64,000 nucleotides of DNA from Acinetobacter calcoaceticus (GTDB lineage: Bacteria > Pseudomonadota > Gammaproteobacteria > Pseudomonadales > Moraxellaceae): NCBI RefSeq assembly GCF_004345325.1, contig NZ_SLVJ01000007.1:62001-126000 (forward strand), given 5' to 3'. Of this stretch, positions 1 to 10,381 are shown one piece after another. Each line of letters begins with the position of its first letter. Position 1 is the first letter of the stretch. Both the position numbers and the translations under genes were made by a program. The notes under the pieces were generated by a model. The model did no database searches and was not told the DNA's origin. It saw nothing but the letters and a program-made list of their open reading frames with translations.

Positions 1-1425
1 GACCAAACGATGATCAGGTGGCTCAATGAAATCAAAAGATTCAACTGCACCTAAGCCCAGACTCTGCATCTGTAAAATCACTGAGGCCAAGTTGGTCCGT
101 TTGATTTCTGGCTCAGTAAATTCTGGACGACTTTGGAAATCGTCCTCACTGTATAAGCGTATACAAACACCCGGTGCGATACGACCACAACGACCTTTAC
201 GTTGATTGGCCGCAGCTTGCGAGACAGCTTCAATCGGCAAACGTTGCACACGAGAACGATAGTTATAACGTGAAATACGTGCAAAACCACTGTCAATCAC
301 ATAGTGGATATTGGGTACTGTTAATGCAGTTTCAGCAACGTTGGTGGCAATAATAATCCGTCGTCCACCACCCGAAGGATTAAAAATCTTCTGCTGTTCA
401 GCCAAGGCTAAGCGTGCATATAAAGGCAAAATCTGAGTGTGTCGTGGGCCGAACTTCTGCAAGGTTTCTTGTAGCTCTCGAATCTCTTGTTCAGTGCTGG
501 AAAAAATCAAGATATCCGCATGTTCTGGATGCCCTTTGGCATCAGCATCTTTAAAACACTCCTCAACCGCTTGTACGACTGCCCGCGGGAGATTTTCTTC
601 AAATTGATCAAATTCATCATCATCACTGCCCACAATACTCATTTCTGAGATCGGGCGATAACGCACTTCTACAGGAAAACTGCGCCCTTCAACTTCAAAG
701 ATTGGTGCATTATTAAAGTATTGACTGAAGCGGTTCACATCCAAGGTTGCCGAAGTGACGATGACTTTTAAATCTGGGCGCTTCGGCAGCAACTGCTTGA
801 GATAGCCCATGATGAAGTCGATGTTCAGAGAACGCTCATGTGCCTCATCGATAATAATGGTGTCGTATTTATTGAGAAAACGATCATGGGTCAATTCAGC
901 CAGTAAAATACCATCTGTCATTAATCGAACGATTGAATCTTGTGAACCTTGTTCATTAAACCGGACTTTAAAGCCGATGGATTGGCCAAGTTTCTCACCG
1001 ACCTCTTCAGCGATACGCTGAGATACAGTACGTGCTGCCAATCGTCTAGGTTGGGTGTGACCGATCATGCCAGTCAGGCCTCGTCCAGCCAACATGGCAA
1101 TTTGCGGTAATTGTGTTGTTTTACCCGAACCCGTTTCACCGGCCACAATCACTACTTGATGCTTCTGGATCGCCGCAATGAGGCGATCTGCATACTGGGT
1201 GACAGGCAGATCTTGATTGAGACCGATTTTTGGCAGTCGCGCCAAGCGCTGACGAACCTTATGATTTGATTTTTCAAATAATTCTTGATATGGCGATTGT
1301 TGTTTTGCGACCGCCTGATCTGCAGCAACCGCTTTAGGTTTGGGTTGTTTCGCATTGCGGAGTCGATTTAAACGATGAAGGTCTCGAACCATGACCAGTT
1401 GATCGACATTTAAATGACTAGACAC
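1..1425 (-). CDS. hrpA: ATP-dependent RNA helicase HrpA (N-terminal part, runs off the window)
   Basis: DEAH-box RNA helicase of the HrpA family; about 475 N-terminal residues are present and the reading frame is open to base 1, so the rest lies outside. Visible in order: a basic N-terminal stretch, Walker A GETGSGKTTQLP (about residue 85), the DEAH box in IIIDEAHERS (about 190), and motif VI QRKGRCGR (about 405). The frame has a GTG start at 1425 (VSSHLNVDQLV) and an ATG at 1392 (MVRDLHRLN); I favour the GTG because the extra residues read like coding sequence, but the choice is open. HrpA proteins act on mRNA and stalled ribosomes. The family call is firm from the motifs; the start is not. 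Confidence 0.93.
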   Translation of the reverse strand, partial: MSSHLNVDQLVMVRDLHRLNRLRNAKQPKPKAVAADQAVAKQQSPYQELFEKSNHKVRQRLARLPKIGLNQDLPVTQYADRLIAAIQKHQVVIVAGETGSGKTTQLPQIAMLAGRGLTGMIGHTQPRRLAARTVSQRIAEEVGEKLGQSIGFKVRFNEQGSQDSIVRLMTDGILLAELTHDRFLNKYDTIIIDEAHERSLNIDFIMGYLKQLLPKRPDLKVIVTSATLDVNRFSQYFNNAPIFEVEGRSFPVEVRYRPISEMSIVGSDDDEFDQFEENLPRAVVQAVEECFKDADAKGHPEHADILIFSSTEQEIRELQETLQKFGPRHTQILPLYARLALAEQQKIFNPSGGGRRIIIATNVAETALTVPNIHYVIDSGFARISRYNYRSRVQRLPIEAVSQAAANQRKGRCGRIAPGVCIRLYSEDDFQSRPEFTEPEIKRTNLASVILQMQSLGLGAVESFDFIEPPDHRLV

Positions 1426-1569
1426 AGAGCATTTATCCCAAAAATAATAAATTGAACTGCGTATTTTACGCTGAATCCTTTCGAAACGATAGTCTGTCTC
1501 TATGCATAAGCTATAGCAGCCATCATGCTGTATCCGCTAAGCATTATATTTTAAATGCGCTTGATACTA

Positions 1570-1596
1570 CAAAGCCCTGCTGGGTGCAGGGCTTTG
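1570..1596 (-). terminator. Stem-loop downstream of glnA
   Basis: Perfect 11-bp stem CAAAGCCCTGC / GCAGGGCTTTG with a 5-nt loop, about 55 nt past the glnA stop. Neither strand has a long T-run after it, so it is a weak or factor-assisted terminator, possibly also protecting the glnA mRNA end. Confidence 0.6.
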
Positions 1597-1650
1597 TTTG
1601 ATAAAAAATTCAGTCTAATGATTTATGGCATCTAAAAACGCCTAAATCAA

Positions 1651-3060
1651 TTACAGGCTGTAATACATATCAAATTCAACTGGATGAGTCGTAGTGTTTA
1701 GACGACGTACATCTTCAGTTTTCAATTCGATATATGCATCAAGCATATCCTTGGTGAATACACCGCCTTTTAGCAAGAAGTCATGATCCGCTTGAAGTGC
1801 TTCTAGCGCCATTTCTAGGCTATGCGCAACTGTTGGGATTTTAGCTTCTTCTTCTGGTGGTAAGTCATACAAGTTTTTATCTGCAGCATCACCAGGGTGC
1901 AATTTGTTTTGAATACCGTCTAGGCCAGCCATCAACAAAGCTGCAAATGCCAAGTATGGGTTTGCACATGGATCTGGGAAACGTGCTTCAATACGTTTAC
2001 CTTTAGGGCTAGACACGTAAGGGATACGGATCGAAGCTGAACGGTTACGTGCAGAATAAGCCAACATGATTGGTGCTTCATAATGAGGCACTAAACGCTT
2101 ATATGAGTTGGTTGCTGGGTTTGTGATTGCATTCAATGCGCGAGCATGTTTGATCACACCACCGATGAAATACAGTGCCATTTCAGAAAGGCCTGCATAT
2201 TCATCACCTGCGAACAAGTTTTTGCCATCTTTTGCAATCGACATATGCACGTGCATACCAGAACCGTTATCGCCAACCATTGGTTTAGGCATAAAGGTTG
2301 CTGTTTTAGCATATTGATGCGCTACATTCCAAACAGCATATTTAAACTGTTGAACTTCATCTGCTTTACGCACTAGCGTATTGAAGCTTACACCAATTTC
2401 TAATTGGCAAGATGCCACTTCATGGTGATGCACTTCTACACGGCCAGGCCCCATGATTTCTTCGATTTTTGCACACATTTCTGCGCGCATATCTTGTGAA
2501 GAATCAACAGGTGGTACTGGGAAGTAACCGCCTTTCACACGTGGACGATGACCTGAGTTACCAGCTTCGAAATCTTTACCTGTAGACCAAGCCGCTTCTT
2601 CTGCAATAATCGTATGACGAGCGCCAGACATATCGATGTCCCACTTCACTTCGTCAAATACAAAAAATTCTGGCTCTGGACCAAAAAAAGCGGTATCGCC
2701 GATACCCGTTGATTTCAAATACTCTTCTGCACGGCGTGCAATCGAACGTGGATCACGCTGATAACCTTGACCGGTTGAAGGCTCGATAACATCACAGGTC
2801 ACGACAATTGTCGGTTCTGCGAAGAACGGGTCCATAAAACAGGTTTCAGCATCAGGACGGAGAATCATGTCTGATGCTTCAATACCTTTCCAACCTGCAA
2901 TCGAAGAACCATCAAACATTTTACCGTCTTCAAAGGTATCTTCATCAATTGAATCAGAAGGATAAGTAACGTGTTGCTCTTTCCCTTTAGTATCAGTAAA
3001 GCGAAAATCAACCCATTTTGCGCCACTTTCTTGTATGAGTTGAAGGACCTTGTTCGCCAT
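1651..3060 (-). CDS. glnA: Glutamine synthetase type I
   Basis: Makes glutamine from glutamate, ammonia and ATP; cytosolic dodecamer and the central entry point for ammonia. The start at 3060 ([10 protein letters not shown]) gives 469 residues, the usual GSI-beta length; an ATG two codons upstream at 3066 and one at 3093 are in frame, but the family N-terminus and a GGAG upstream favour 3060/3066. Visible are the beta-grasp domain (about 1-100), the GPEPEFFVF metal-binding motif, the ammonia-site NGSGMHVH loop, NRSASIRIP, and near the C-terminus NLYDLP, whose Tyr is the adenylylation target in GlnE-regulated enzymes. A sigma-54-type promoter and an NtrC-like site lie upstream. Confidence 0.97.
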   Translation of the reverse strand: MANKVLQLIQESGAKWVDFRFTDTKGKEQHVTYPSDSIDEDTFEDGKMFDGSSIAGWKGIEASDMILRPDAETCFMDPFFAEPTIVVTCDVIEPSTGQGYQRDPRSIARRAEEYLKSTGIGDTAFFGPEPEFFVFDEVKWDIDMSGARHTIIAEEAAWSTGKDFEAGNSGHRPRVKGGYFPVPPVDSSQDMRAEMCAKIEEIMGPGRVEVHHHEVASCQLEIGVSFNTLVRKADEVQQFKYAVWNVAHQYAKTATFMPKPMVGDNGSGMHVHMSIAKDGKNLFAGDEYAGLSEMALYFIGGVIKHARALNAITNPATNSYKRLVPHYEAPIMLAYSARNRSASIRIPYVSSPKGKRIEARFPDPCANPYLAFAALLMAGLDGIQNKLHPGDAADKNLYDLPPEEEAKIPTVAHSLEMALEALQADHDFLLKGGVFTKDMLDAYIELKTEDVRRLNTTTHPVEFDMYYSL

Positions 3061-3126
3061 GCTCATTTTGCTCCAGTGAAATTTTGCTTGCACTCATCAA
3101 GTGCGTTTGTGTTGTTGATCGTTATA

Positions 3127-3144
3127 AAGCAATTCCCGTACCAA
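3127..3144 (-). promoter_or_regulatory. Sigma-54 (RpoN) promoter of glnA
   Basis: The minus strand reads TTGGTACGGGAATTGCTT, matching the -24/-12 consensus TGGYACG-N4-TTGCW with GG and GC at the required spacing. Predicted transcript start is near 3117, leaving a leader of roughly 55 nt to the glnA start. NtrC-activated sigma-54 transcription of glnA is well known in enterics; here it is inferred from the motif. Confidence 0.85.
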
Positions 3145-3290
3145 CTTAGCAATTAATTATGAATCTCACCAACTGCTGAGTAGATCTCTAGTAAAGGACT
3201 GATTTGTTATGGGCTATTATACTGAGTGATCGTATAAATGCACCATATTCACTCAACCTTGTACTGAATAGATCAAAAAGTCAGATTGTT

Positions 3291-3307
3291 TGTACTAAAT
3301 TAGTGCA
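3291..3307. promoter_or_regulatory. Probable NtrC-binding dyad upstream of glnA
   Basis: TGTACTAAATTAGTGCA is a near-perfect 17-bp dyad resembling the NtrC consensus TGCACYA-N3-TGGTGCA. It sits about 180 bp upstream of the predicted sigma-54 start, a normal enhancer position. A second half-site, TGCACCAT, is at 3239-3246. Confidence 0.6.
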
Positions 3308-3404
3308 ACATTCATAATTTCTGATTTTATGCTTAAAAATCGTGCGGAATATTCAACTTTGGTTAAGCCTATATTGCAGCATCAGCCACGTCATACAGAC
3401 CTGA

Positions 3405-4448
3405 TTAGACTGCAAGTAAATCCACCTGCTCGACTTGTACATCACTCATAATATTGCCCTTATCCAATAATTGATTGAAATACGCCAACACCACTTCAGC
3501 TTGAGCCGCTGTGCTTTCAACCTTATACATGTTTTGGCGAAATTCATTGCTGGCATACAAGCCTTTGGTGTACCAAGCGATATGTTTACGGGCAATTCGA
3601 CAACCTGAGTATTCGCCATAAAATTGGTACAATTCACTTAAATGTCCGAGCAGCACTTGCTTCACTTCTTCAATTTCTGGTGCTGCGAGATGCTGGCCCG
3701 TTTGAATAAAGTGTGCAATTTCTCGAAAGATCCACGGACGACCTTGGGCTGCACGACCAATCATAATCGCATCAGCACCGGTGTATTCCAGTACATATTT
3801 GGCTTTTTCAGGGCTGTCGATATCACCATTGGCAATGACGGGGATATTAATATTGGCTTTGACCTGTTTGATCAACTCATAGCGTGCAGTGTTGAGGTAC
3901 ATATCTTCACGCGTGCGACCATGCAATGCCAAAGCTGCGATTCCGGACTGCTCAGCCTGCTGCGCAACACGTATGATATTTTCATGACCATTCAGAAAAC
4001 CGAGTCGAGTTTTGAGCGTCACAGGAACATCTACTGCTGCTACAACAGTATCTAAAATACGTGCCACCAAATCTTCATCTTGTAGCAGAGCTGAACCCGC
4101 CAACTTATTGCATACTTTCTTGGCAGGACATCCCATATTAATGTCCACGATCTGTGCACCGTTTGCCACCTGATAACGAGCCGCTTCTGCCAACTCTAGA
4201 GGATCTGAACCTGCAATTTGTGCTGAAATGGGCGCTATTTCCCCATCAAAATTAGCGCGATATAAGCTTTTTTTGCTCATGCGCAAGGTTTTATCTGCAG
4301 TCATCATTTCACTGACGGCATGCCCTGCACCAAAGTATTTACATAATGTTCTAAACGGACGATCTGTGACTCCCGCCATCGGTGCCACCCAAATCTTCTG
4401 ATCGATCGGCTTATCAAACAATTGTTGAATTACTTCATGTTGATGCAA
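3405..4448 (-). CDS. dusB: tRNA-dihydrouridine synthase B
   Basis: FMN enzyme that reduces specific uridines in the tRNA D-loop. 347 residues; the N-terminal TIM-barrel shows VAPMAGVTDRPFR, the catalytic-cysteine motif DINMGCPAKKVCNK (about 105), and phosphate/flavin-binding GDIDSP and ADAIMIGRAAQGRPWIF (about 215-250), followed by the helical RNA-binding domain. The alignable features point to DusB rather than DusA or DusC. In enterics dusB is followed by fis; here the downstream 311 bp hold only the glnA control region. Confidence 0.93.
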   Translation of the reverse strand: MHQHEVIQQLFDKPIDQKIWVAPMAGVTDRPFRTLCKYFGAGHAVSEMMTADKTLRMSKKSLYRANFDGEIAPISAQIAGSDPLELAEAARYQVANGAQIVDINMGCPAKKVCNKLAGSALLQDEDLVARILDTVVAAVDVPVTLKTRLGFLNGHENIIRVAQQAEQSGIAALALHGRTREDMYLNTARYELIKQVKANINIPVIANGDIDSPEKAKYVLEYTGADAIMIGRAAQGRPWIFREIAHFIQTGQHLAAPEIEEVKQVLLGHLSELYQFYGEYSGCRIARKHIAWYTKGLYASNEFRQNMYKVESTAAQAEVVLAYFNQLLDKGNIMSDVQVEQVDLLAV

Positions 4449-4609
4449 AAGGTTTACCTCATTTATGACAGTTAGGTTGCAGGCGTAGAAAGTCCTGAGT
4501 TCAAATATTCCAAGCTCGATATGGCACTCAATCGAGTCAATATAGAATTACTTCACAGGTACGGCTAGTTTAGTTAGATTTAGGCTGAATTTCTATTGTT
4601 TAAACAACA

Positions 4610-4640
4610 ATCACAATTGATCAATCTCATCAATTGTGAT
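4610..4640 (-). terminator. AT-rich stem-loop overlapping the stop of the 121-residue gene
   Basis: ATCACAATTGAT / ATCAATTGTGAT, a 12-bp perfect stem with a 7-nt loop; the 3' base of one arm is part of the TGA stop codon. On the minus strand it is followed by TTGTTGTTTA. Stem is AT-rich, so termination strength is uncertain. Confidence 0.5.
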
Positions 4641-5005
4641 CATAACAGACGCTGATTTGCTCTATTAATAGACTCATCACACATAATCAAGGTTTGAATT
4701 AATGGGGTCAATTTATTCATCAACTCAATCACACTCGGAGCATTCTCACAGACAAAATACTCAACATATGATTTTGATGGCTTAAACTTAACCAAATAGG
4801 GGGGTAATTCATCATTTTCTTTTTGTTGATAAACGGTGAGTGGGCCCTCAAGCTTTTCATCTAGAATAAAATAAATATTAGCATCATGCCCATAGCCCAG
4901 TGCATTGATCGCTTGCATCCGATCTAATCCCACATTTTCATCACAGTGCTTGGCTAGAAAATCATCAACCTCATACCAGTTCTTTTTAAAATCATAAGCC
5001 CACAT
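4640..5005 (-). CDS. Hypothetical protein, 121 residues
   Basis: I do not recognise this protein. It is an acidic, soluble-looking 121-residue product without signal peptide or membrane segment, starting MWAYDFKKNWYEV. The ATG at 5005 is preceded on the minus strand by AAGAGGGATTTGCA, an excellent Shine-Dalgarno, so it is translated. Transcribed alone between dusB (same strand, 191 bp away) and the divergent DUF1615 gene. Codon use looks more AT-rich than the neighbouring housekeeping genes. No function can be proposed from sequence. Confidence 0.75.
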   Translation of the reverse strand: MWAYDFKKNWYEVDDFLAKHCDENVGLDRMQAINALGYGHDANIYFILDEKLEGPLTVYQQKENDELPPYLVKFKPSKSYVEYFVCENAPSVIELMNKLTPLIQTLIMCDESINRANQRLL

Positions 5006-5220
5006 TGCAAATCCCTCTTCTTAATTCAAAAATATTCTCAAACGACAACTGAATTGAAATGCAAGCGATGAGCATCACGGGCGTATTTTCGCCATTAATT
5101 AGCTTCATATTAAGAACACCCAATCTCACCGAGATACATATAAACTCTAACATTTAATGACAAACATAGTATAATTCCTTAGCTAAATTATCCCTCCTTC
5201 TTGAGCGCAATTTCGTTCAT

Positions 5221-6423
5221 ATGAAAAAAAATACCTCATACGCCTTGTTACGTCCGACTTGTATCCTCAGTTTAGCCATTGCATTAACCGCATGTGGCAA
5301 TGGATCGTGGTGGTCAGAAGATGATCCACAACTTAACACCGATCAAATTCGAAGTTTGATTCCCAATCGTGTCAAAGATCGCGCGTCATGGGCCAAAGAT
5401 ATTTCTGCCATCTCTGCAGAACTCAAAATACCGACCAATAAAGAAAACATTTGCACCATCATTGCTGTGGTTGATCAAGAATCAAATTTTATTGCCAATC
5501 CAAATGTAGCCGGCTTGGGACAAAAGGCTGTTAAAGAAGTGAGCAGCCGACTTCAAGAAAAGTTTGAAGCAAAACTCGGTGAAACCATTGGTGGACCTTT
5601 GGCAGGTTATTTTGAAGATGTCTTACAAAATCAACCCAGTCCAGAAGACAACTACTTAAAACAAATGAGCAAGGTCAAAAACGAAAAAGAACTTGATGTA
5701 CTTTATCGTGAAATTTTTGACTATATGTCCAAGCACTATCACGTCAGTGCATTGACGGGTGCTGCCAAATTAGTCGGTCAAGACTTTGCAGAAAAGATGA
5801 ATCCCATCACGACTTTGGGCTCGATGCAAGTGCATATTAATTATGCCAAAGATCATAAACGCAGCAGCATGAGCACCAATGAATTACGTGATGACTTATA
5901 TACCGAATATGGTGGTTTATATTATGGTATACACCGCTTGATGATGTATCCCACTGCCTATGATAAAGCGATTTATCGTTTTGCCGATTATAATTCAGGG
6001 ATCTATTCAAGCAGAAATGCAGCACTACAAAAAATGGTCAACAAATTGAGTGATGCGGATTTGACACTTGATGGCGACCTATTGTCCTATGACAAAAATG
6101 GCAATGCACTACCTGCGACGACCGGTACTGAAAAAGCCATTACCAGCTTATTTATTCAAAGTAATATTTTGATTACTCAAAGACAATTACGTTCTGACCT
6201 AAAAAAGGAAAAAGAACAAGACTTTGAAAAAACCCAAACCTATATTGCGATTACCAAACTCTATAAAGACAAAGTGGGTAAAGATCCAATTTATGCCATG
6301 ATGCCTGAAGTGGTGATCTCCGGCCCCAAACTCAGTCGTGACTACAATACCAATTGGTACGCAAGTCGTGTGAATGGACGGTATGAAACATGTATGCAAC
6401 GTGCGAAACGAATAAAAATTTAG
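5221..6423 (+). CDS. DUF1615 lipoprotein with lysozyme-like motifs
   Basis: 400-residue lipoprotein: lipobox LTAC with the lipidated Cys at residue 25 after a basic n-region and hydrophobic core. The body matches the DUF1615 family pattern (SLIPNRVKDRASWAKDI; CTIIAVVDQESNF; GSMQVHI). The ESNF and GSMQV elements recall the catalytic-Glu ESxF and GxMQ motifs of lytic transglycosylases, so a peptidoglycan-cleaving or -binding role is plausible; that is inference. The last 34 nt overlap the start of the HAD phosphatase gene, implying translational coupling. Confidence 0.82.
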   Translation: MKKNTSYALLRPTCILSLAIALTACGNGSWWSEDDPQLNTDQIRSLIPNRVKDRASWAKDISAISAELKIPTNKENICTIIAVVDQESNFIANPNVAGLGQKAVKEVSSRLQEKFEAKLGETIGGPLAGYFEDVLQNQPSPEDNYLKQMSKVKNEKELDVLYREIFDYMSKHYHVSALTGAAKLVGQDFAEKMNPITTLGSMQVHINYAKDHKRSSMSTNELRDDLYTEYGGLYYGIHRLMMYPTAYDKAIYRFADYNSGIYSSRNAALQKMVNKLSDADLTLDGDLLSYDKNGNALPATTGTEKAITSLFIQSNILITQRQLRSDLKKEKEQDFEKTQTYIAITKLYKDKVGKDPIYAMMPEVVISGPKLSRDYNTNWYASRVNGRYETCMQRAKRIKI

Positions 6424-7040
6424 CCTTATTTGATTTTGATGGAACCCTGTGCAACAAGGATAGTTTCACAGGTTTCATTTTCTATGCCCTTTCCAAACGC
6501 CACATCGTAAAACAAGGCATTAAGATTCTGCCTTGGATTCAAGCTTATTATTTGAATATTTATCCTGCACATTCGATGCGGTCTAAATTGTTCCATGCCA
6601 TGTTTGCTGACTCACCTACTCAAGATATCCTTGCATTGGCTGATGAATATGCACCACGCCTATTGTCACAGCTCAATCAAGAGCTTTACCAACAACTCTT
6701 AAAACATCAACAACTTGGTGACGACATTGTATTGGTATCAGCATCCGTAGATATATATTTAGAGCCCTTGTGCCAACTACTGAAAATCGATTTGATCTGT
6801 ACTGAAACCGAAATCAAGGCGCAGCGATTTACTGGAAAATACATCACACCAGATTGTAGTTCCGCGCAAAAACGCATCCGAATTTTGGAAAAATACAGAC
6901 TCAGCAGCTATGCCAAAGTCTATGCCTATGGCAATAGCAACGAAGATTTAAAGATGTTGAGCTTGGCGGATTTCCCCTATATGGTTGGGGTAGATAAACA
7001 ACTACCTGTCGTAATTGAACATAGTGAAAAAATCGCCTAA
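6390..7040 (+). CDS. HAD-IB family phosphatase
   Basis: 216-residue haloacid-dehalogenase hydrolase of subfamily IB (SerB/PgpC-like). Motif I is FDFDGTLC (about 14-21, the first Asp being the nucleophile), motif II is VLVSAS (about 113), and motif III/IV is YGNSNEDLKML (about 185). A helical cap with hydrophobic stretches follows motif I, as in PgpC/YfhB-type lipid phosphatases, so phosphatidylglycerophosphate or a similar substrate is possible. The start lies inside the end of the DUF1615 gene (34-nt overlap) with GGACGG upstream. Substrate unproven. Confidence 0.85.
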   Translation: MYATCETNKNLALFDFDGTLCNKDSFTGFIFYALSKRHIVKQGIKILPWIQAYYLNIYPAHSMRSKLFHAMFADSPTQDILALADEYAPRLLSQLNQELYQQLLKHQQLGDDIVLVSASVDIYLEPLCQLLKIDLICTETEIKAQRFTGKYITPDCSSAQKRIRILEKYRLSSYAKVYAYGNSNEDLKMLSLADFPYMVGVDKQLPVVIEHSEKIA

Positions 7041-7077
7041 GCACATCCAGTACATCTAACACAAACTTCAACTACAA

Positions 7078-7103
7078 AAAAAGCTCGCCGATGCGAGCTT
7101 TTT
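7078..7103. terminator. Bidirectional terminator between the HAD gene and proB
   Basis: 11-bp stem AAAAAGCTCGC / GCGAGCTTTTT with a CGAT loop, A-run on one side and T-run on the other. It lies between convergent genes and can serve both. Confidence 0.88.
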
Positions 7104-7137
7104 CAGTTTTTGAATTACAGAAGAATTTGTTTGAAAA

Positions 7138-8271
7138 TTAGTAGATCGCCATGTGATTGCGATGAATCATTTCCAAAGAACGTGCTTCACCCAAGACTTG
7201 ATAGACCTTATCCGATGCCAGACCTTTGACCAACTCTGCTGAACGTGAGCTAAAATTCACCCGCCCTACAGCAATGCGTTTTCCAGCATGATCAACACAC
7301 TCAACCACATCACCACGTTCAAAATGGCCTTCAACCAGTTTCACCCCAACAGGCAGTAAACTGCGATGTTGAGCAGTGATTGCATTGACAGCACCTGCAT
7401 CGATCACCAAACGACCAGCCGTTTGCAGATGTGCAGCGAGCCATTGTTGATGCGCTGTCATCCGATCATTGTCAGTGACAAATAATGTCCCCAACATCTC
7501 ACCCGCCATCAAGCGCGCAAGTACTCGATCACTATCACCACTGGCGATTAAGGTTGGACAACCCGACTTGGCCGCCAAACGTGCCGCACGAACTTTAGTC
7601 AACATACCACCACGACCAAAGACACCGCCACCGCCTGCCATTTCAAACAGGCTTTCATCTAGAGCACGTACCGTTGAGAGTAGTTTGGCATCAGGGTTAC
7701 TGCGTGGGTCGGCATCAAACATGCCTTGTTGATCGGTCAATATAATTAACAGATCGGCATGTACTTGGCCTGCAACCATCGCAGCTAAAGTGTCGTTATC
7801 ACCAAAACGGATTTCATCGGTTGAAACCGTATCGTTTTCGTTGATCACCGGAATAACTTTCCACTCAATCAACTGCTGCAAGGTATCACAAGAATTGAGA
7901 TAACGACGACGATCACTGAGGTCATCATGTGTCAACAAGACCTGTGCAGTTTGGATTTGATGACGATCTAACACACTTGACCATGTTTGGATCAATCCCA
8001 TCTGACCAATGGCAGCACAGGCTTGTAAACTGGGTAAATCGGTGGGTCGACTGGTCAACTTCATACGCACCATCCCTTCTGCCACTGCACCCGAACTCAC
8101 CAAAATGAGTTCATGTCCGGCATGATGTAGATCTACAATCTGTTTCGCCCAATGCGAAATTGCTTCTAGATCCAAACCTTGCCCGTTTGCAGTGAGTAGA
8201 GATGAGCCGATCTTAACAACGATCCGTTGACAGGCCTTGAGTTGACGCTGTCCATCCACCACTTCTATCAT
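7138..8271 (-). CDS. proB: Glutamate 5-kinase with PUA domain
   Basis: First step of proline synthesis: ATP-dependent phosphorylation of glutamate. 377 residues, the usual two-domain length: amino-acid kinase domain (about 1-260) with [41 protein letters not shown] and [12 protein letters not shown], then a C-terminal PUA domain (about 280-365). It lies 18 bp behind cgtA and is read with it, an arrangement common in gammaproteobacteria. proA is not in the window. Confidence 0.97.
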   Translation of the reverse strand: MIEVVDGQRQLKACQRIVVKIGSSLLTANGQGLDLEAISHWAKQIVDLHHAGHELILVSSGAVAEGMVRMKLTSRPTDLPSLQACAAIGQMGLIQTWSSVLDRHQIQTAQVLLTHDDLSDRRRYLNSCDTLQQLIEWKVIPVINENDTVSTDEIRFGDNDTLAAMVAGQVHADLLIILTDQQGMFDADPRSNPDAKLLSTVRALDESLFEMAGGGGVFGRGGMLTKVRAARLAAKSGCPTLIASGDSDRVLARLMAGEMLGTLFVTDNDRMTAHQQWLAAHLQTAGRLVIDAGAVNAITAQHRSLLPVGVKLVEGHFERGDVVECVDHAGKRIAVGRVNFSSRSAELVKGLASDKVYQVLGEARSLEMIHRNHMAIY

Positions 8272-8289
8272 GTTTACCCCTAGTTCTCA

Positions 8290-9519
<1,230 letters not shown>

Positions 9520-9775
9520 CTAAATACTTTGAAACCGCTTATTTTGCCATATTTTACAAAATTTCTCGAATAGTATTCTTCACTAATGCAAGTTATTTGC
9601 GAATTAGCTTGATTTGACAAGCGTTGTGGATTTATCTAAAGTCAGCTTTAGCCAGATAAAATCTACAGCTTGAGTGGTTTTAACAGTTTAACTGTAACTG
9701 ATCATAGGCCATTTAAATGACATCAACATGATGCTTCATAACAACAAATCGTTTTATTAGAGACACATTATTATT

Positions 9776-10375
9776 TTGACCAAACTATATATCCAACTCA
9801 GTGCTGCACTCGGCCCTGCCGAATGCGAATTGGCAGTGCAATATACCTTTGAGCAACTCACTAAAGATGCCAAAAGCAATCAGATCCAATTAACCACAGT
9901 AGAATCATCACCCACTGCATCGGGTTATTTGTCTATGTTATTGCTAGCAGAAGGTGAACAAGTACAACGCTGGGCCAATACTTGGTATGGCAGCATCCAA
10001 TGGACCTTCCAAAGCCCCTTTCGAACCAAGCATCCACGTAAAAATTGGTTTATTGGAATCACAGGCTTTGCACCGCCTTCAGAACTACCCACAGATCAAA
10101 GTATTGTTTATCAAGCATGTCGCGCTTCAGGCAGTGGTGGCCAACACGTCAATACCACTGACTCTGCAGTACATGCCACCCATGTGGCATCAGGCATTAG
10201 TGTCAAAGTGATGACTGAACGCAGTCAACATGCCAATAAAAGACGTGCACGTGAACTGATTGCGCTGAAGTTGCTCCAGCTTGCAGAAAACAATCAGGCG
10301 GATCAAAAAACGGCCCGCCATTTAGAACATGCTCAAGTTGAGCGCGGTAATCCAGTACGAAAATTTAAACACTAA
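9776..10375 (+). CDS. prfH: Peptide chain release factor H (orphan)
   Basis: 199-residue relative of RF1/RF2 carrying the peptidyl-tRNA hydrolysis motif SGSGGQHVN (about 120) and the C-terminal KRRARELIALKLL segment, but no codon-recognition domain. PrfH releases peptides from ribosomes damaged at the decoding centre and is normally next to an RtcB RNA ligase gene; none is present in this window. The frame opens with TTG at 9776 after ATT ATT ATT; the only Shine-Dalgarno-like AGAGA ends at 9763, so an ATT start at 9770 is possible. Stop lies 6 bp from the convergent beta-helix gene. Confidence 0.85.
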   Translation: MTKLYIQLSAALGPAECELAVQYTFEQLTKDAKSNQIQLTTVESSPTASGYLSMLLLAEGEQVQRWANTWYGSIQWTFQSPFRTKHPRKNWFIGITGFAPPSELPTDQSIVYQACRASGSGGQHVNTTDSAVHATHVASGISVKVMTERSQHANKRRARELIALKLLQLAENNQADQKTARHLEHAQVERGNPVRKFKH

Positions 10376-10381
10376 CTCATT

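Noticed and set aside
3060..3093. Longer glnA start at 3093
   Set aside because: The added eleven residues do not match the family and the ribosome site favours the inner starts.
3642..4055. 137-residue plus-strand frame
   Set aside because: Antisense shadow of dusB.
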